Of a stretch of DNA of 64,000 nucleotides, positions 51,678 to 59,991 are shown in pieces. How positions within the stretch are numbered: position 1 is the first letter of the stretch; each line of letters starts with the position of its first letter. This DNA comes from Blautia sp. (GTDB lineage: Bacteria; Bacillota; Clostridia; Lachnospirales; Lachnospiraceae). The stretch spans positions 1 to 64,000 of the forward strand of contig JAFTPT010000009.1 of the NCBI GenBank assembly GCA_017463155.1, in the 5' to 3' direction. The notes under the pieces are model-generated. The model searched no databases, had not been told where the DNA came from, and worked only from the letters and a program-made list of their open reading frames with translations. Made by a program: the position numbers and the translations under genes.

Positions 51678-52970
51678 ATGGAATCGTTACTGACAACCTC
51701 GATCGCACTGCTGGCCGGGCTTCTGATGACCCGTGTCTTCAAGTACCTGCACCTTTCTTTTCCCGACGTGACCGCTTTTCTGATCGCCGGTCTGCTCGTC
51801 GGTCCCTACTGCCTTGGCAGGATCGGGATCCCGGGCCTCGGCTTTGTCGACATGGAAGCCGTGGACGGAATGAACGTTCTTACCAACACCGCCCTCGGCT
51901 TTATCGCATTCGCGATCGGAAATGAATTCCGGCTGTCCCAGCTGCGGCAGACAGGAAGGCAGGCGCTGGTGATCGGTATCGTGCAGGCCGTGACGGCAAC
52001 GGCCCTGGTGGATGCGGCCCTCATCGGGCTTCATTTTGCCCTTGGCGAAGAGGTACTCCCGATGTCTGTCGCGGTCACGCTGGGGGCGATCGCCTCCGCG
52101 ACGGCACCGGCCGCAACGCTGATGGTTGTCCGTCAGTACAAGGCGAAGGGTGAAGTAACGGACCTTCTGCTTCCCATCGTCGCATTGGATGACGCAGTGG
52201 GCCTTGTCGTTTTCGCCGAATCCTTCGGGATCGCCCAGGCCCTCGAGGGAGGCGCCCTGAACGTCTGGTCGATCATCGTAAACCCGCTTTTAGAGATCGT
52301 ATTCTCCCTGCTTCTGGGAACGCTTATGGGCGTGCTTCTGACGGAGCTTGAGAAGCTTTTCTTCTCGAATTCCAACCGTCTTTCCCTGTCGATCGCGTTC
52401 GTGGTCCTGACCATCGCGCTCGCCTCCGTCAGGATCGAGATCGGCCCGGCATGCATCTCCTTTTCATCGCTCCTCGTGTGTATGATGCTTGGGACCATGT
52501 TCTGCAACATGAGCGAGTACTCGGCGGATATCATGAGCAGGGCGGATAAGTGGACGTCTCCACTGTTCGCCACGTTTTTCGTGATCAGCGGCGCCGGCCT
52601 TGAGCTGAGCGTCTTCCGCCATCCATCCACGGTACTGATCGGTATTGTCTACATCCTGGTCAGGTGCCTTGGAAAATACTACGGCGCCCACTACAGCAGC
52701 AAGGCGACGGGCTGCAGCAAAAATGTACAGAAATACCTGGGAATCACACTGTTCCCGCAGGCCGGCGTAGCCCTGGGCATGGTCGTCACGGCCCAGAGCC
52801 TCGGAGGAGAGGAAGCCGTCCTGATCCGGAACATCATCCTGTTCAGTGTGCTCATCTATGAACTGATCGGCCCGCTGCTCACCAAGATGGCGCTGATGGC
52901 AGCCGGGGAGATCGTGGAAGCGAGCCCGGACAAGAAGAGCAGGGAACGGTTTGCCACAAAAAAACAGTAA
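51678..52970 (+). CDS. Monovalent cation:proton antiporter (CPA2-like)
   Basis: A 430-residue membrane protein with about 12 hydrophobic helices that resembles sodium/proton or potassium/proton exchangers. Helix regions such as FLIAGLLVGPYCLGRIGIPG, VTLGAIASATAPAATLMVV and LPIVALDDAVGLVVFAES resemble the unwound helices and ion-binding Asp of the CPA2 fold; LDDAVG holds the acidic pair. No C-terminal TrkA/RCK domain is present. AGAAGGAAC precedes the ATG. It is close enough to the preceding gene to share its transcript. Confidence 0.9.
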   Translation: MESLLTTSIALLAGLLMTRVFKYLHLSFPDVTAFLIAGLLVGPYCLGRIGIPGLGFVDMEAVDGMNVLTNTALGFIAFAIGNEFRLSQLRQTGRQALVIGIVQAVTATALVDAALIGLHFALGEEVLPMSVAVTLGAIASATAPAATLMVVRQYKAKGEVTDLLLPIVALDDAVGLVVFAESFGIAQALEGGALNVWSIIVNPLLEIVFSLLLGTLMGVLLTELEKLFFSNSNRLSLSIAFVVLTIALASVRIEIGPACISFSSLLVCMMLGTMFCNMSEYSADIMSRADKWTSPLFATFFVISGAGLELSVFRHPSTVLIGIVYILVRCLGKYYGAHYSSKATGCSKNVQKYLGITLFPQAGVALGMVVTAQSLGGEEAVLIRNIILFSVLIYELIGPLLTKMALMAAGEIVEASPDKKSRERFATKKQ

Positions 52971-53003
52971 CAGAAAAGACGAGACACAGGAGGGCACTCG
53001 GCC

Positions 53004-54155
53004 ATGGCAAAGGGAAAGGCGATCGCGGCAGGGCATATCTGCCTGGATATCACGCCTGCGATCCACAGTAAGACAAAAAAAGACGCGGACCGGTTCTTTG
53101 CTCCCGGAAGACTGATCGCCGTGGATGAGGCAACGATCAGCCTGGGCGGCTCCGTTGCCAATACCGGGATCGGGATGAAGCGGCTCGGCGCCGATGTGGA
53201 GCTGGGCGGCATGACAGGGAACGATGAATTCGGCCGGATGCTCCGGTCCGAGCTTGCCGGATACGGGATCTCGGACTCGACCATGAAGCAGTCGGACGAG
53301 GTCTCCACCTCCTATTCGGTGATCCTGGCACCGCCGGGGATCGACCGGATCATCCTGCATCATCCCGGCGCCAATGACCTGTTCACCGAAGACGATGTCG
53401 ACTATGACCTTGTGGCGAGGAAAAACCTGTTCCATTTCGGATATCCGCCCCATATGCATGGCATCTACAAGGACAATGCCCGGGGGCTTAAAAAGATACT
53501 GAAAAGGGTCCATGAACTGGGGGTCGCCACATCGGTGGACATGGTCCTCTTTGAGGAGGATTCGGAGGTCGGTGCCCTTGACTGGGACGCGATCCTCCTG
53601 GATTGTATGCCGGACCTTGATTTCTTTGTCCCGAGCGTGGAAGAACTCTGCCTCATGCTGGACCGGGAAAGGTATCACGAGTGGCTCCGGCGGGCTGAAG
53701 GACGGGATCTCACGACGGTGCTGGATCCCTTCACCGATGTAAAGCCGCTGGCGGACCGACTGCTTTCCTACGGGGCAAAGGTGCTCCTCATCAAATGCGG
53801 AGCGCCCGGCATCTACTTCCGGACAGCCGGGAGGGAAAAGCTCCTTACGATCGGCGGCGGGATCGGTGAAAGGATCGCTGATTCCTGGGCTGATGTGGAA
53901 TACTTTGAAGAAAGCTATCATGTGGAAAAGGTTCTGTCCGGGACCGGCGCGGGAGACACGACGATCGCCGGATTTCTGACCGCGCTTCTCGAGGAGTGCC
54001 CCTGGCAGGACTGCCTGCATCTTGCGGCCGCGGCCGGCGCGTCCTGCGTACAGACCTACGATTCACTCAGCGGGATCCCGACCCTTGATGAACTGAAGGA
54101 GAAGATCCGGGCCGGATGGCCGAAGGATCACAGAACCGTGAAGGAGGAAAAATGA
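53004..54155 (+). CDS. PfkB family carbohydrate kinase (second copy)
   Basis: A 383-residue ribokinase-type kinase, longer than the 307-residue one at 12394-13317. The GGSVANTGIGMKRLGADVELGG segment and GTGAGDTTIAGFLT with the catalytic Asp identify the fold. The extra length comes from an insertion around residues 130-250. AGGAGGG precedes the ATG. It overlaps the start of the pepF-like gene, so the two are coupled. The substrate is not known. Confidence 0.9.
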   Translation: MAKGKAIAAGHICLDITPAIHSKTKKDADRFFAPGRLIAVDEATISLGGSVANTGIGMKRLGADVELGGMTGNDEFGRMLRSELAGYGISDSTMKQSDEVSTSYSVILAPPGIDRIILHHPGANDLFTEDDVDYDLVARKNLFHFGYPPHMHGIYKDNARGLKKILKRVHELGVATSVDMVLFEEDSEVGALDWDAILLDCMPDLDFFVPSVEELCLMLDRERYHEWLRRAEGRDLTTVLDPFTDVKPLADRLLSYGAKVLLIKCGAPGIYFRTAGREKLLTIGGGIGERIADSWADVEYFEESYHVEKVLSGTGAGDTTIAGFLTALLEECPWQDCLHLAAAAGASCVQTYDSLSGIPTLDELKEKIRAGWPKDHRTVKEEK

Positions 54156-55825
54156 TGAAATTCAACGATATGCCCTATACCCGTGTGGATATGGAGCAGG
54201 TGCAGAAGGATTTTGCGGCTCTCATGCAGGAGTTCGACGCCGCGAAGACAGGCGAAGAGCAGTTCGCGGTCCATCAGAAATACTATAAGCTGACGGATCA
54301 CGCCGCGACACAGATGACCCTCGCCGGGATCCGCCACGATATCGACACGACGGATACTTTTTACAATACGGAAAAAGACTATTATGACGAGATGGGACCG
54401 GTCTTTGAGAATCTGGTCGTAGCTTATCAGAAAAAGCTCTATGAATCACCCTTCCGCCCGTATCTGGAGGAGAAGATCGGACCGGTGGCCTTCAAGAACA
54501 TCGAGCTGGCCATGCGCTCCGTGGATCCCTGCCTGGTGGAGCTGATGCAGGAGGAGAACGCGCTGCAGACCCGCTACAATAAGCTCCTGGCTTCGGCCCG
54601 GATCGACTGGCAGGGAGAGGAAAAGAACCTGTCCCTGATGACGCCTTTCCTTCACAATCAGGACCGGACGGTCCGTAAGGAAGCCTGGGAGAAGTACTCC
54701 GCCTTCTTTGTAAAAAACCAGGAGGAGATCGAGGACATCTACGACAAGCTGGTCAAAAACCGGACCGCCCAGGCCCAAAAGCTTGGGCAGGAGAATTATC
54801 TGACCCTCGGCTATGACCGGATGCAGCGGAACTGCTACGACCGGGAGATGGTCGCTTCCTTCCGCTCTCAGGTCCGCCGTGACCTGGTTCCCTTTGCGGA
54901 GGAGCTGCACGAAAAACGCAGACGCCGTCTGGGACTCGACAGGCTGTCCTACATTGACGAGGGCGTGTATTTCCTGAACGGAAATCCGGCCCCTGTGGGG
55001 ACGCCGGAGGAGATCCTCGCCGCGGGACAGCGCATGTACAGGGAGCTTTCCCCGGAGACGGGCGAATTCATGGACTTCATGTGCGAAAATGAGCTTTTTG
55101 ACGTGCTGGGACGGAAAAGCAAGAAGACCGGCGGCTACATGACTTATCTGCCGGACTACAACGCGCCGTTCATCTTTGCGAATTTCAACGGGACCAGCGG
55201 GGACGTGGACGTCATCACACACGAGTGCGGCCACGCCTTCCAGGGATACCTGGCCGGCATGGACCCGATCAAGGAGCATGCGGACATCACGATGGAGACG
55301 GCGGAGACCCATTCCATGTCGATGGAGTTCTTTACGGAGCCCTGGATGAAGGAATTCTTCGGAGACAGATTCCGGGATTATGTGGACATGCACTTCGAGG
55401 ATTCGGTGATCTTTGTTCCCTACGGGACCATGGTGGATGAATTCCAGGACATCGTCTATGCGGATCCGGGCCTGTCCCCGAAGGAGAGAAACCGGGTGTG
55501 GCGGGATCTCGAGAAGCAGTACAAACCGCATCTTGACTATACCGGCAATGCCTATTATGAGCAGGGCGGCTTCTGGCAGAAGCAGCACCATATCTTTGAC
55601 TGCCCGCTCTATTATATCGATTACTGCATCGCCTCCGTGGATGCCCTGCAGTACAAGAACCGGATGGACCGGGATTTCAAGGAAGCCTGGGACAGCTACC
55701 TGAAGCTCTGCCGCCTGTCCGCGTCCCGCTTCTTTACGGAGCTTCTTCCGGAGGTGGGGCTTGACGATCCCTTCGAAGAGGGCTGCATGGCGAAACTGGT
55801 GCAGGGCCTGCGGGAAAAACTATGA
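54155..55825 (+). CDS. pepF: M3 family oligoendopeptidase (PepF-like)
   Basis: This 556-residue cytoplasmic zinc peptidase cuts medium-sized peptides. The zinc motif HECGH is in VDVITHECGHAFQGY at about residue 358, and the downstream glutamate is in METAETHSMSMEFF. Two adjacent starts exist: ATG 54152 and ATG 54155; AAGGAGG seven bases away favours the second. It overlaps the kinase gene and, through ATGA, the membrane-protein gene that follows. With the oligopeptide importer just downstream it forms a plausible peptide-use group. Confidence 0.94.
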   Translation: MKFNDMPYTRVDMEQVQKDFAALMQEFDAAKTGEEQFAVHQKYYKLTDHAATQMTLAGIRHDIDTTDTFYNTEKDYYDEMGPVFENLVVAYQKKLYESPFRPYLEEKIGPVAFKNIELAMRSVDPCLVELMQEENALQTRYNKLLASARIDWQGEEKNLSLMTPFLHNQDRTVRKEAWEKYSAFFVKNQEEIEDIYDKLVKNRTAQAQKLGQENYLTLGYDRMQRNCYDREMVASFRSQVRRDLVPFAEELHEKRRRRLGLDRLSYIDEGVYFLNGNPAPVGTPEEILAAGQRMYRELSPETGEFMDFMCENELFDVLGRKSKKTGGYMTYLPDYNAPFIFANFNGTSGDVDVITHECGHAFQGYLAGMDPIKEHADITMETAETHSMSMEFFTEPWMKEFFGDRFRDYVDMHFEDSVIFVPYGTMVDEFQDIVYADPGLSPKERNRVWRDLEKQYKPHLDYTGNAYYEQGGFWQKQHHIFDCPLYYIDYCIASVDALQYKNRMDRDFKEAWDSYLKLCRLSASRFFTELLPEVGLDDPFEEGCMAKLVQGLREKL

Positions 55826-56280
55826 AGGGCTGTATGCAGGCGGGGCCTGCAGCGTATGTAAGAAAAGCCGGCAGGATCGCTGCACTGCTCGTTCTTCTGA
55901 TGAGCGGCCTGTCCATCGCGGCAGGCTGTGTGACCGGAACCGGGATGGAAGGGGCTTTCTACCTGCTGCTTCCCTATGCACTCGGACTTATTCTGGATCT
56001 GCTCCTTCTGGCCTCCGTAGGCAGGCTTGTTGTTACCCGCGGCAGGCTGCAGACGTATGCGTATGAAAAAATGATCCGGCGCTTTCCCTACGAGGCAGGC
56101 GGCCGGGCCCTGCTCGGCTTTATCGGCCTGGCCGGATTCATCGGTGCGGTCATCACAAAGAATTACCGGGGAGAAGGAGCCGGCGCAGCCATATACGCCT
56201 TTTCCCAGGCAGCCGGGGCGGTTGGCGGCTTTGTTCTTCTACGGATCAGCCGCGGGATCTCCTGGCAGAGCACGGAATAG
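55822..56280 (+). CDS. Hypothetical four-helix membrane protein
   Basis: A 152-residue protein with four hydrophobic segments, at about 20-37, 45-65, 94-110 and 122-140. It is glycine/alanine-rich. No family is recognised. It overlaps the stop of the M3 peptidase gene by 4 bp (ATGA), so it is translated with that gene. No ribosome binding site of its own is obvious. The next gene has a strong promoter, so this is the last gene of its unit. Confidence 0.75.
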   Translation: MKGCMQAGPAAYVRKAGRIAALLVLLMSGLSIAAGCVTGTGMEGAFYLLLPYALGLILDLLLLASVGRLVVTRGRLQTYAYEKMIRRFPYEAGGRALLGFIGLAGFIGAVITKNYRGEGAGAAIYAFSQAAGAVGGFVLLRISRGISWQSTE

Positions 56281-56351
56281 GGGCGGCATAAGCAGGAAAC
56301 AACAGCCTTGTCAGCAAAATGACCAATATTTCGGAAAAAACCAAGCGGAAA

Positions 56352-56381
56352 TTGACAAAGTATATAAATGTCAACTATAAT
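56352..56381 (+). promoter_or_regulatory. Strong promoter of oligopeptide ABC operon
   Basis: TTGACA (56352-56357) and TATAAT (56376-56381) are both perfect consensus hexamers, 18 bp apart, 40 bp before the binding-protein start. This is the best promoter seen in the window and predicts high expression of the binding protein. Confidence 0.9.
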
Positions 56382-56420
56382 AGCAGTATCAAATTTACCG
56401 GGATGGGAGGAATACACAAA

Positions 56421-58883
56421 ATGATCAAGAACAAAAAATGGCTTGCCTGGATCCTGGCCGCGGCCATGACCGTAAGCACGAGCACGGCCTTCAGCATGAC
56501 CGCGATGGCCGAACTGGACGATGCTGAAGAGGTCTCGGAGGAGACGCTGGACATCGTAGATGACGCCGAGGAGGCGGAACTGGATGCCGACGCCGAAGAG
56601 GTGATCGACGCGGATGCGGAGCTTCTGGAGGATGAACTGGCTGATGCCGCTGAAGCAGAGGCGGAGGACGAAGGAGCCGATGAGCTGACCGATGGTCCTG
56701 CAGCTACGGAGGAAAAAGAGGATGTACCGCTGGTGGCGGGCTACTCCAACTTCAGCAGCAAGTTCTCTCCGTTCTTTGCGGAGAGTGCCTATGACCAGGA
56801 TGCCCAGTGGTTTACCCAGCTTGAGCTGTTCCAGCTGGATCGTACCGGTGCCGTGGTCTACAACGGCATCGAAGGCGAGACGATCCCCTACAACGGAACG
56901 GATTATACCTACTATGGACCGGCGGACATCGTCGTGACCGAGAACGAGGACGGGACCGTCTACTACGACGTCACCATGCGCGACGATCTGGTCTTCTCTG
57001 ACGGGGAGCCCATGACCATCGACGACGTGATCTTTTCCATGTATGTCGTGTGCGATCCGACCTATGACGGATCGCACACGCTGTTCTCACAGCCGATCGA
57101 GGGTATGGCCGAGTACCGTTCCGGTATGGACACCCTGTTCAACCTGCTGGTGGCAGCCGGACGTGACAACACGGATTACACCTACTGGACCGAGGAAGAG
57201 CAGACCGCTTTCTGGGCAGATCTTGACCAGGCGGGCGCAGCCTTTGCCCAGGAGATCGTGGATTTCTGTAAGGGAGCCGGCTACAATGCCGAGGAGGACT
57301 CCCTGGCAGCCTGCGCGGCCAACTGGGGCTATGAGCTCGCGGACGACGCGACGGCAGAGGATTTCTGGAATGCCATGGTCGAGGCCTACGAGGGCGACAT
57401 CGCGACACTCAGCGCCACCGAGACAGCCGCTACCCCCATCTATGACTTTATGGAGAACGGTGAGGATTACAAGACCCGCGGTATCGAGACCGGCGAGTCC
57501 GCGCCGAGCATCACCGGTATCCAGAAGACCGGTGACTATTCCCTGCGGATCGTGGCGACCCAGGTCGACGCGACCCTGATCTACCAGCTGCCGGTCGCCA
57601 TCGCACCGCTTCACTATTATGGTGATCCGGAGCTCTATGACTATGACAACAATTCCTTCGGCTTCCCCAAGGGCGATCTGTCCCTGGTCCGCGCAAAGAC
57701 GACCCAGCCTCTTGGCGCCGGCCCGTACAAGTTTGTCAAGTACGAAAACGGCGTGGTCAACTACGAAGCGAACGAGAACTACTTCCTCGGCGAGCCGAAG
57801 ACAAAATACCTGAATCTCCGTGAAGTGACCGACCAGGATAAGCTGAACGGCGTCCTGACCGGCACCATCGATGTGACCGATCCGTCCTTTGACACCGAAT
57901 GTGTTGACGCGATCACCCAGGCCAACGGCGGTGAGCTGGACGGCGAGATGGTCACGACCAGCACCGTCGACAACCTCGGCTACGGCTACATCGGCATGAA
58001 CACCCACAACATGAGCGTGGACAGTGATCCGAGCTCTGATGAGTCCAAGAACCTCCGCCGTGCCTTCGCGACGATCCTGTCCGTATACCGCGACGTGGCC
58101 ATCGACACTTACTACGGCGAGCGTGCTTCCGTGATCAACTATCCGATCTCCAACACCTCCTGGGCGGCTCCGCAGCCCACGGATGACGACTACGAGATCG
58201 CCTTCTCCACCGATGTCAACGGAGAGCCGATCTACACCTCCGGCATGAGTGATGAGGAGAAGTATGCAGCGGCAAAGGAAGCGGCGCTTGGCTTCTTTGA
58301 AGCAGCCGGCTACACAGTCGAAGACGGCAAGCTGACGGCGGCTCCGGTCGGCGCCAAGCTTGAGTATGAGGTACAGATCCCGGCTGACGGCGTCGGCGAT
58401 CATCCGGCCTTCATGATCCTGACCCTGGCGAAAGACGCCCTGGCCGAGATCGGCATGAACCTGATCGTGACCGACCTTTCCAACTCCGCGGACCTCTGGA
58501 CCAGCCTGGAGGCCCACCAGGTCGACATGTGGTGTGCCGCGTGGGGCGCGACGGTGGATCCGGATATGTACCAGATCTACTACTCCGACACCGCAAACGG
58601 CGGCAAGGAGCCCGGTGGCTCCAACTACATGTACCAGATCGAGGATGAAGAGCTGGATGAGATGATCCTGATGGCCCGTGAGTCCACCGACCAGGAGTAC
58701 AGAAAAGCCATGTACAAGGCCTGCCTTGACACCGTCATCGACTGGGCCTGCGAGATCCCCTGCTACCAGAGGCAGAACGCGGTCATCTTCAGTACCGAGC
58801 GCGTCAACATGGATACCATGACTCCGGATATCACAACTTTCTATAACTGGTACAGGGAGATCTACAACATCGAACTGAACTGA
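56421..58883 (+). CDS. oppA: Oligopeptide ABC transporter substrate-binding protein with acidic linker
   Basis: An 820-residue secreted SBP_bac_5 protein that should bind peptides for the OppBCDF importer. Residues 1-30 are a signal peptide ending TAMA with no lipobox cysteine. Residues 31-100 are a very acidic linker: 35 of 70 residues are Asp or Glu, with one lysine. The binding domain then starts (VAGYSNFSSKFSPFF), includes ITVTMRDDLVFSDGEPMT-like features and ends near EIPCYQRQNAVIF. The ATG at 56421 has GGGAGG ten bases before it. At 820 residues it is far longer than the usual 540-600. Confidence 0.92.
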   Translation: MIKNKKWLAWILAAAMTVSTSTAFSMTAMAELDDAEEVSEETLDIVDDAEEAELDADAEEVIDADAELLEDELADAAEAEAEDEGADELTDGPAATEEKEDVPLVAGYSNFSSKFSPFFAESAYDQDAQWFTQLELFQLDRTGAVVYNGIEGETIPYNGTDYTYYGPADIVVTENEDGTVYYDVTMRDDLVFSDGEPMTIDDVIFSMYVVCDPTYDGSHTLFSQPIEGMAEYRSGMDTLFNLLVAAGRDNTDYTYWTEEEQTAFWADLDQAGAAFAQEIVDFCKGAGYNAEEDSLAACAANWGYELADDATAEDFWNAMVEAYEGDIATLSATETAATPIYDFMENGEDYKTRGIETGESAPSITGIQKTGDYSLRIVATQVDATLIYQLPVAIAPLHYYGDPELYDYDNNSFGFPKGDLSLVRAKTTQPLGAGPYKFVKYENGVVNYEANENYFLGEPKTKYLNLREVTDQDKLNGVLTGTIDVTDPSFDTECVDAITQANGGELDGEMVTTSTVDNLGYGYIGMNTHNMSVDSDPSSDESKNLRRAFATILSVYRDVAIDTYYGERASVINYPISNTSWAAPQPTDDDYEIAFSTDVNGEPIYTSGMSDEEKYAAAKEAALGFFEAAGYTVEDGKLTAAPVGAKLEYEVQIPADGVGDHPAFMILTLAKDALAEIGMNLIVTDLSNSADLWTSLEAHQVDMWCAAWGATVDPDMYQIYYSDTANGGKEPGGSNYMYQIEDEELDEMILMARESTDQEYRKAMYKACLDTVIDWACEIPCYQRQNAVIFSTERVNMDTMTPDITTFYNWYREIYNIELN

Positions 58884-58925
58884 CGTAAAGGTTTCCTGTA
58901 CTGACCATATGTAAGATCGTTTTGC

Positions 58926-58968
58926 CAGGGACTGCCCGTGCCGCACCATGCGGCACGGGCAGTCCCTG
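58926..58968 (+). repeat. Intercistronic hairpin, perfect 19-bp stem
   Basis: The arms 58926-58944 and 58950-58968 are exact inverted copies around ACCAT, GC-rich, and not followed by a T-run (AAATACTTGATA follows). It lies between the binding-protein and permease genes. Such stems often protect the upstream message from 3' decay, giving more binding protein than permease; that role is inference. Confidence 0.85.
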
Positions 58969-58992
58969 AAATACTTGATATCCGAGGTGACT

Positions 58993-59979
58993 ATGAAAAA
59001 GTTTATTCTGAAGCGGCTGCTGATCTCGGCCGTGATCCTTGTTTTTGTGGCGTTTCTGATCTATGTGCTGATGCGCTGCCTGCCCACGTCCTATCTGGAG
59101 CAGGTCGCACGTCAGAAGTCCATGACGCCCGGTTCCAAGAGCTTTGACGAGTGGATGGCACAGCTGTCCGCCACCTACGGCATGGACAAGGGCATTATCC
59201 CGGGCTTTCTTTCCTGGTGCGGCCGCGCCATCCGGGGCGATTTCGGCGACAGCTGGAAATGGACAGTTCCCGTTGTGGAAAAGTTCAAGGACTGTATCTG
59301 GATCTCCTTTATCATGGGCGCGATCTCGCTGCTTTTGGAGATCGTGATCGCGATCCCGCTCGGCATCATCGCCGCGACAAAGCAATACTCGCGTACGGAC
59401 TATGCCATCACCGTGATCGCGCTGGCCTGTTTTTCCCTGCCGACCTTCTTTTTTGCGTCGCTCATGAAGCTTGTATTCTCTGTCAAGCTTGGCTGGTTTG
59501 ACCTGGGCGGCCTGATCGGACGGAACTACGAACAGCTTTCCGCGGCCGGCAAGTTTGCCGACAAGGCCCATCATCTGGTGCTGCCCATCATCACGCTGGT
59601 GGTGATCAACATCGGCTATCTGATGCGCTATACCCGTACCAACATGCTTGAGGTCCTGAACGCGGACTACATCCGTACGGCCAGGGCCAAGGGCCTTTCC
59701 GAGCGGAGGGTCATCTATCATCACGCCTTCCGTAATACCCTGATCCCGCTGGTGACCATGCTGGGCAGCTCCCTGCCCGGGCTTTTTGCCGGCGCGCTGA
59801 TCACCGAGACACTGTACTCGATCCCCGGGATCGGGTTCGTATCCTACCAGTCCATGGTGGCCGGAGATATCCCGTTCTCCATGTTCTATCTGGTGTTCCT
59901 CGCCATCCTGACCCTGCTCGGGAATCTGCTTTCGGATATCCTGTATGCGGTGGTGGATCCGCGGGTACGGATCGAGTAA
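58993..59979 (+). CDS. oppB: Oligopeptide ABC transporter permease OppB
   Basis: A 328-residue inner-membrane permease with six helices. It has the usual long loop after helix 1 and the EAA-type motif ADYIRTARAKGLSERRVIYHHAFRNTLIPL that touches the ATPase. ATG 58993 has GAGGTGAC upstream and gives the typical start MKKFILKRLL. The segment EQVARQKSMTPGSKSFDEWM in the first loop is normal for the family. It lies 12 bp before oppC. Confidence 0.94.
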   Translation: MKKFILKRLLISAVILVFVAFLIYVLMRCLPTSYLEQVARQKSMTPGSKSFDEWMAQLSATYGMDKGIIPGFLSWCGRAIRGDFGDSWKWTVPVVEKFKDCIWISFIMGAISLLLEIVIAIPLGIIAATKQYSRTDYAITVIALACFSLPTFFFASLMKLVFSVKLGWFDLGGLIGRNYEQLSAAGKFADKAHHLVLPIITLVVINIGYLMRYTRTNMLEVLNADYIRTARAKGLSERRVIYHHAFRNTLIPLVTMLGSSLPGLFAGALITETLYSIPGIGFVSYQSMVAGDIPFSMFYLVFLAILTLLGNLLSDILYAVVDPRVRIE

Positions 59980-59991
59980 GGGGGTGCGGTG

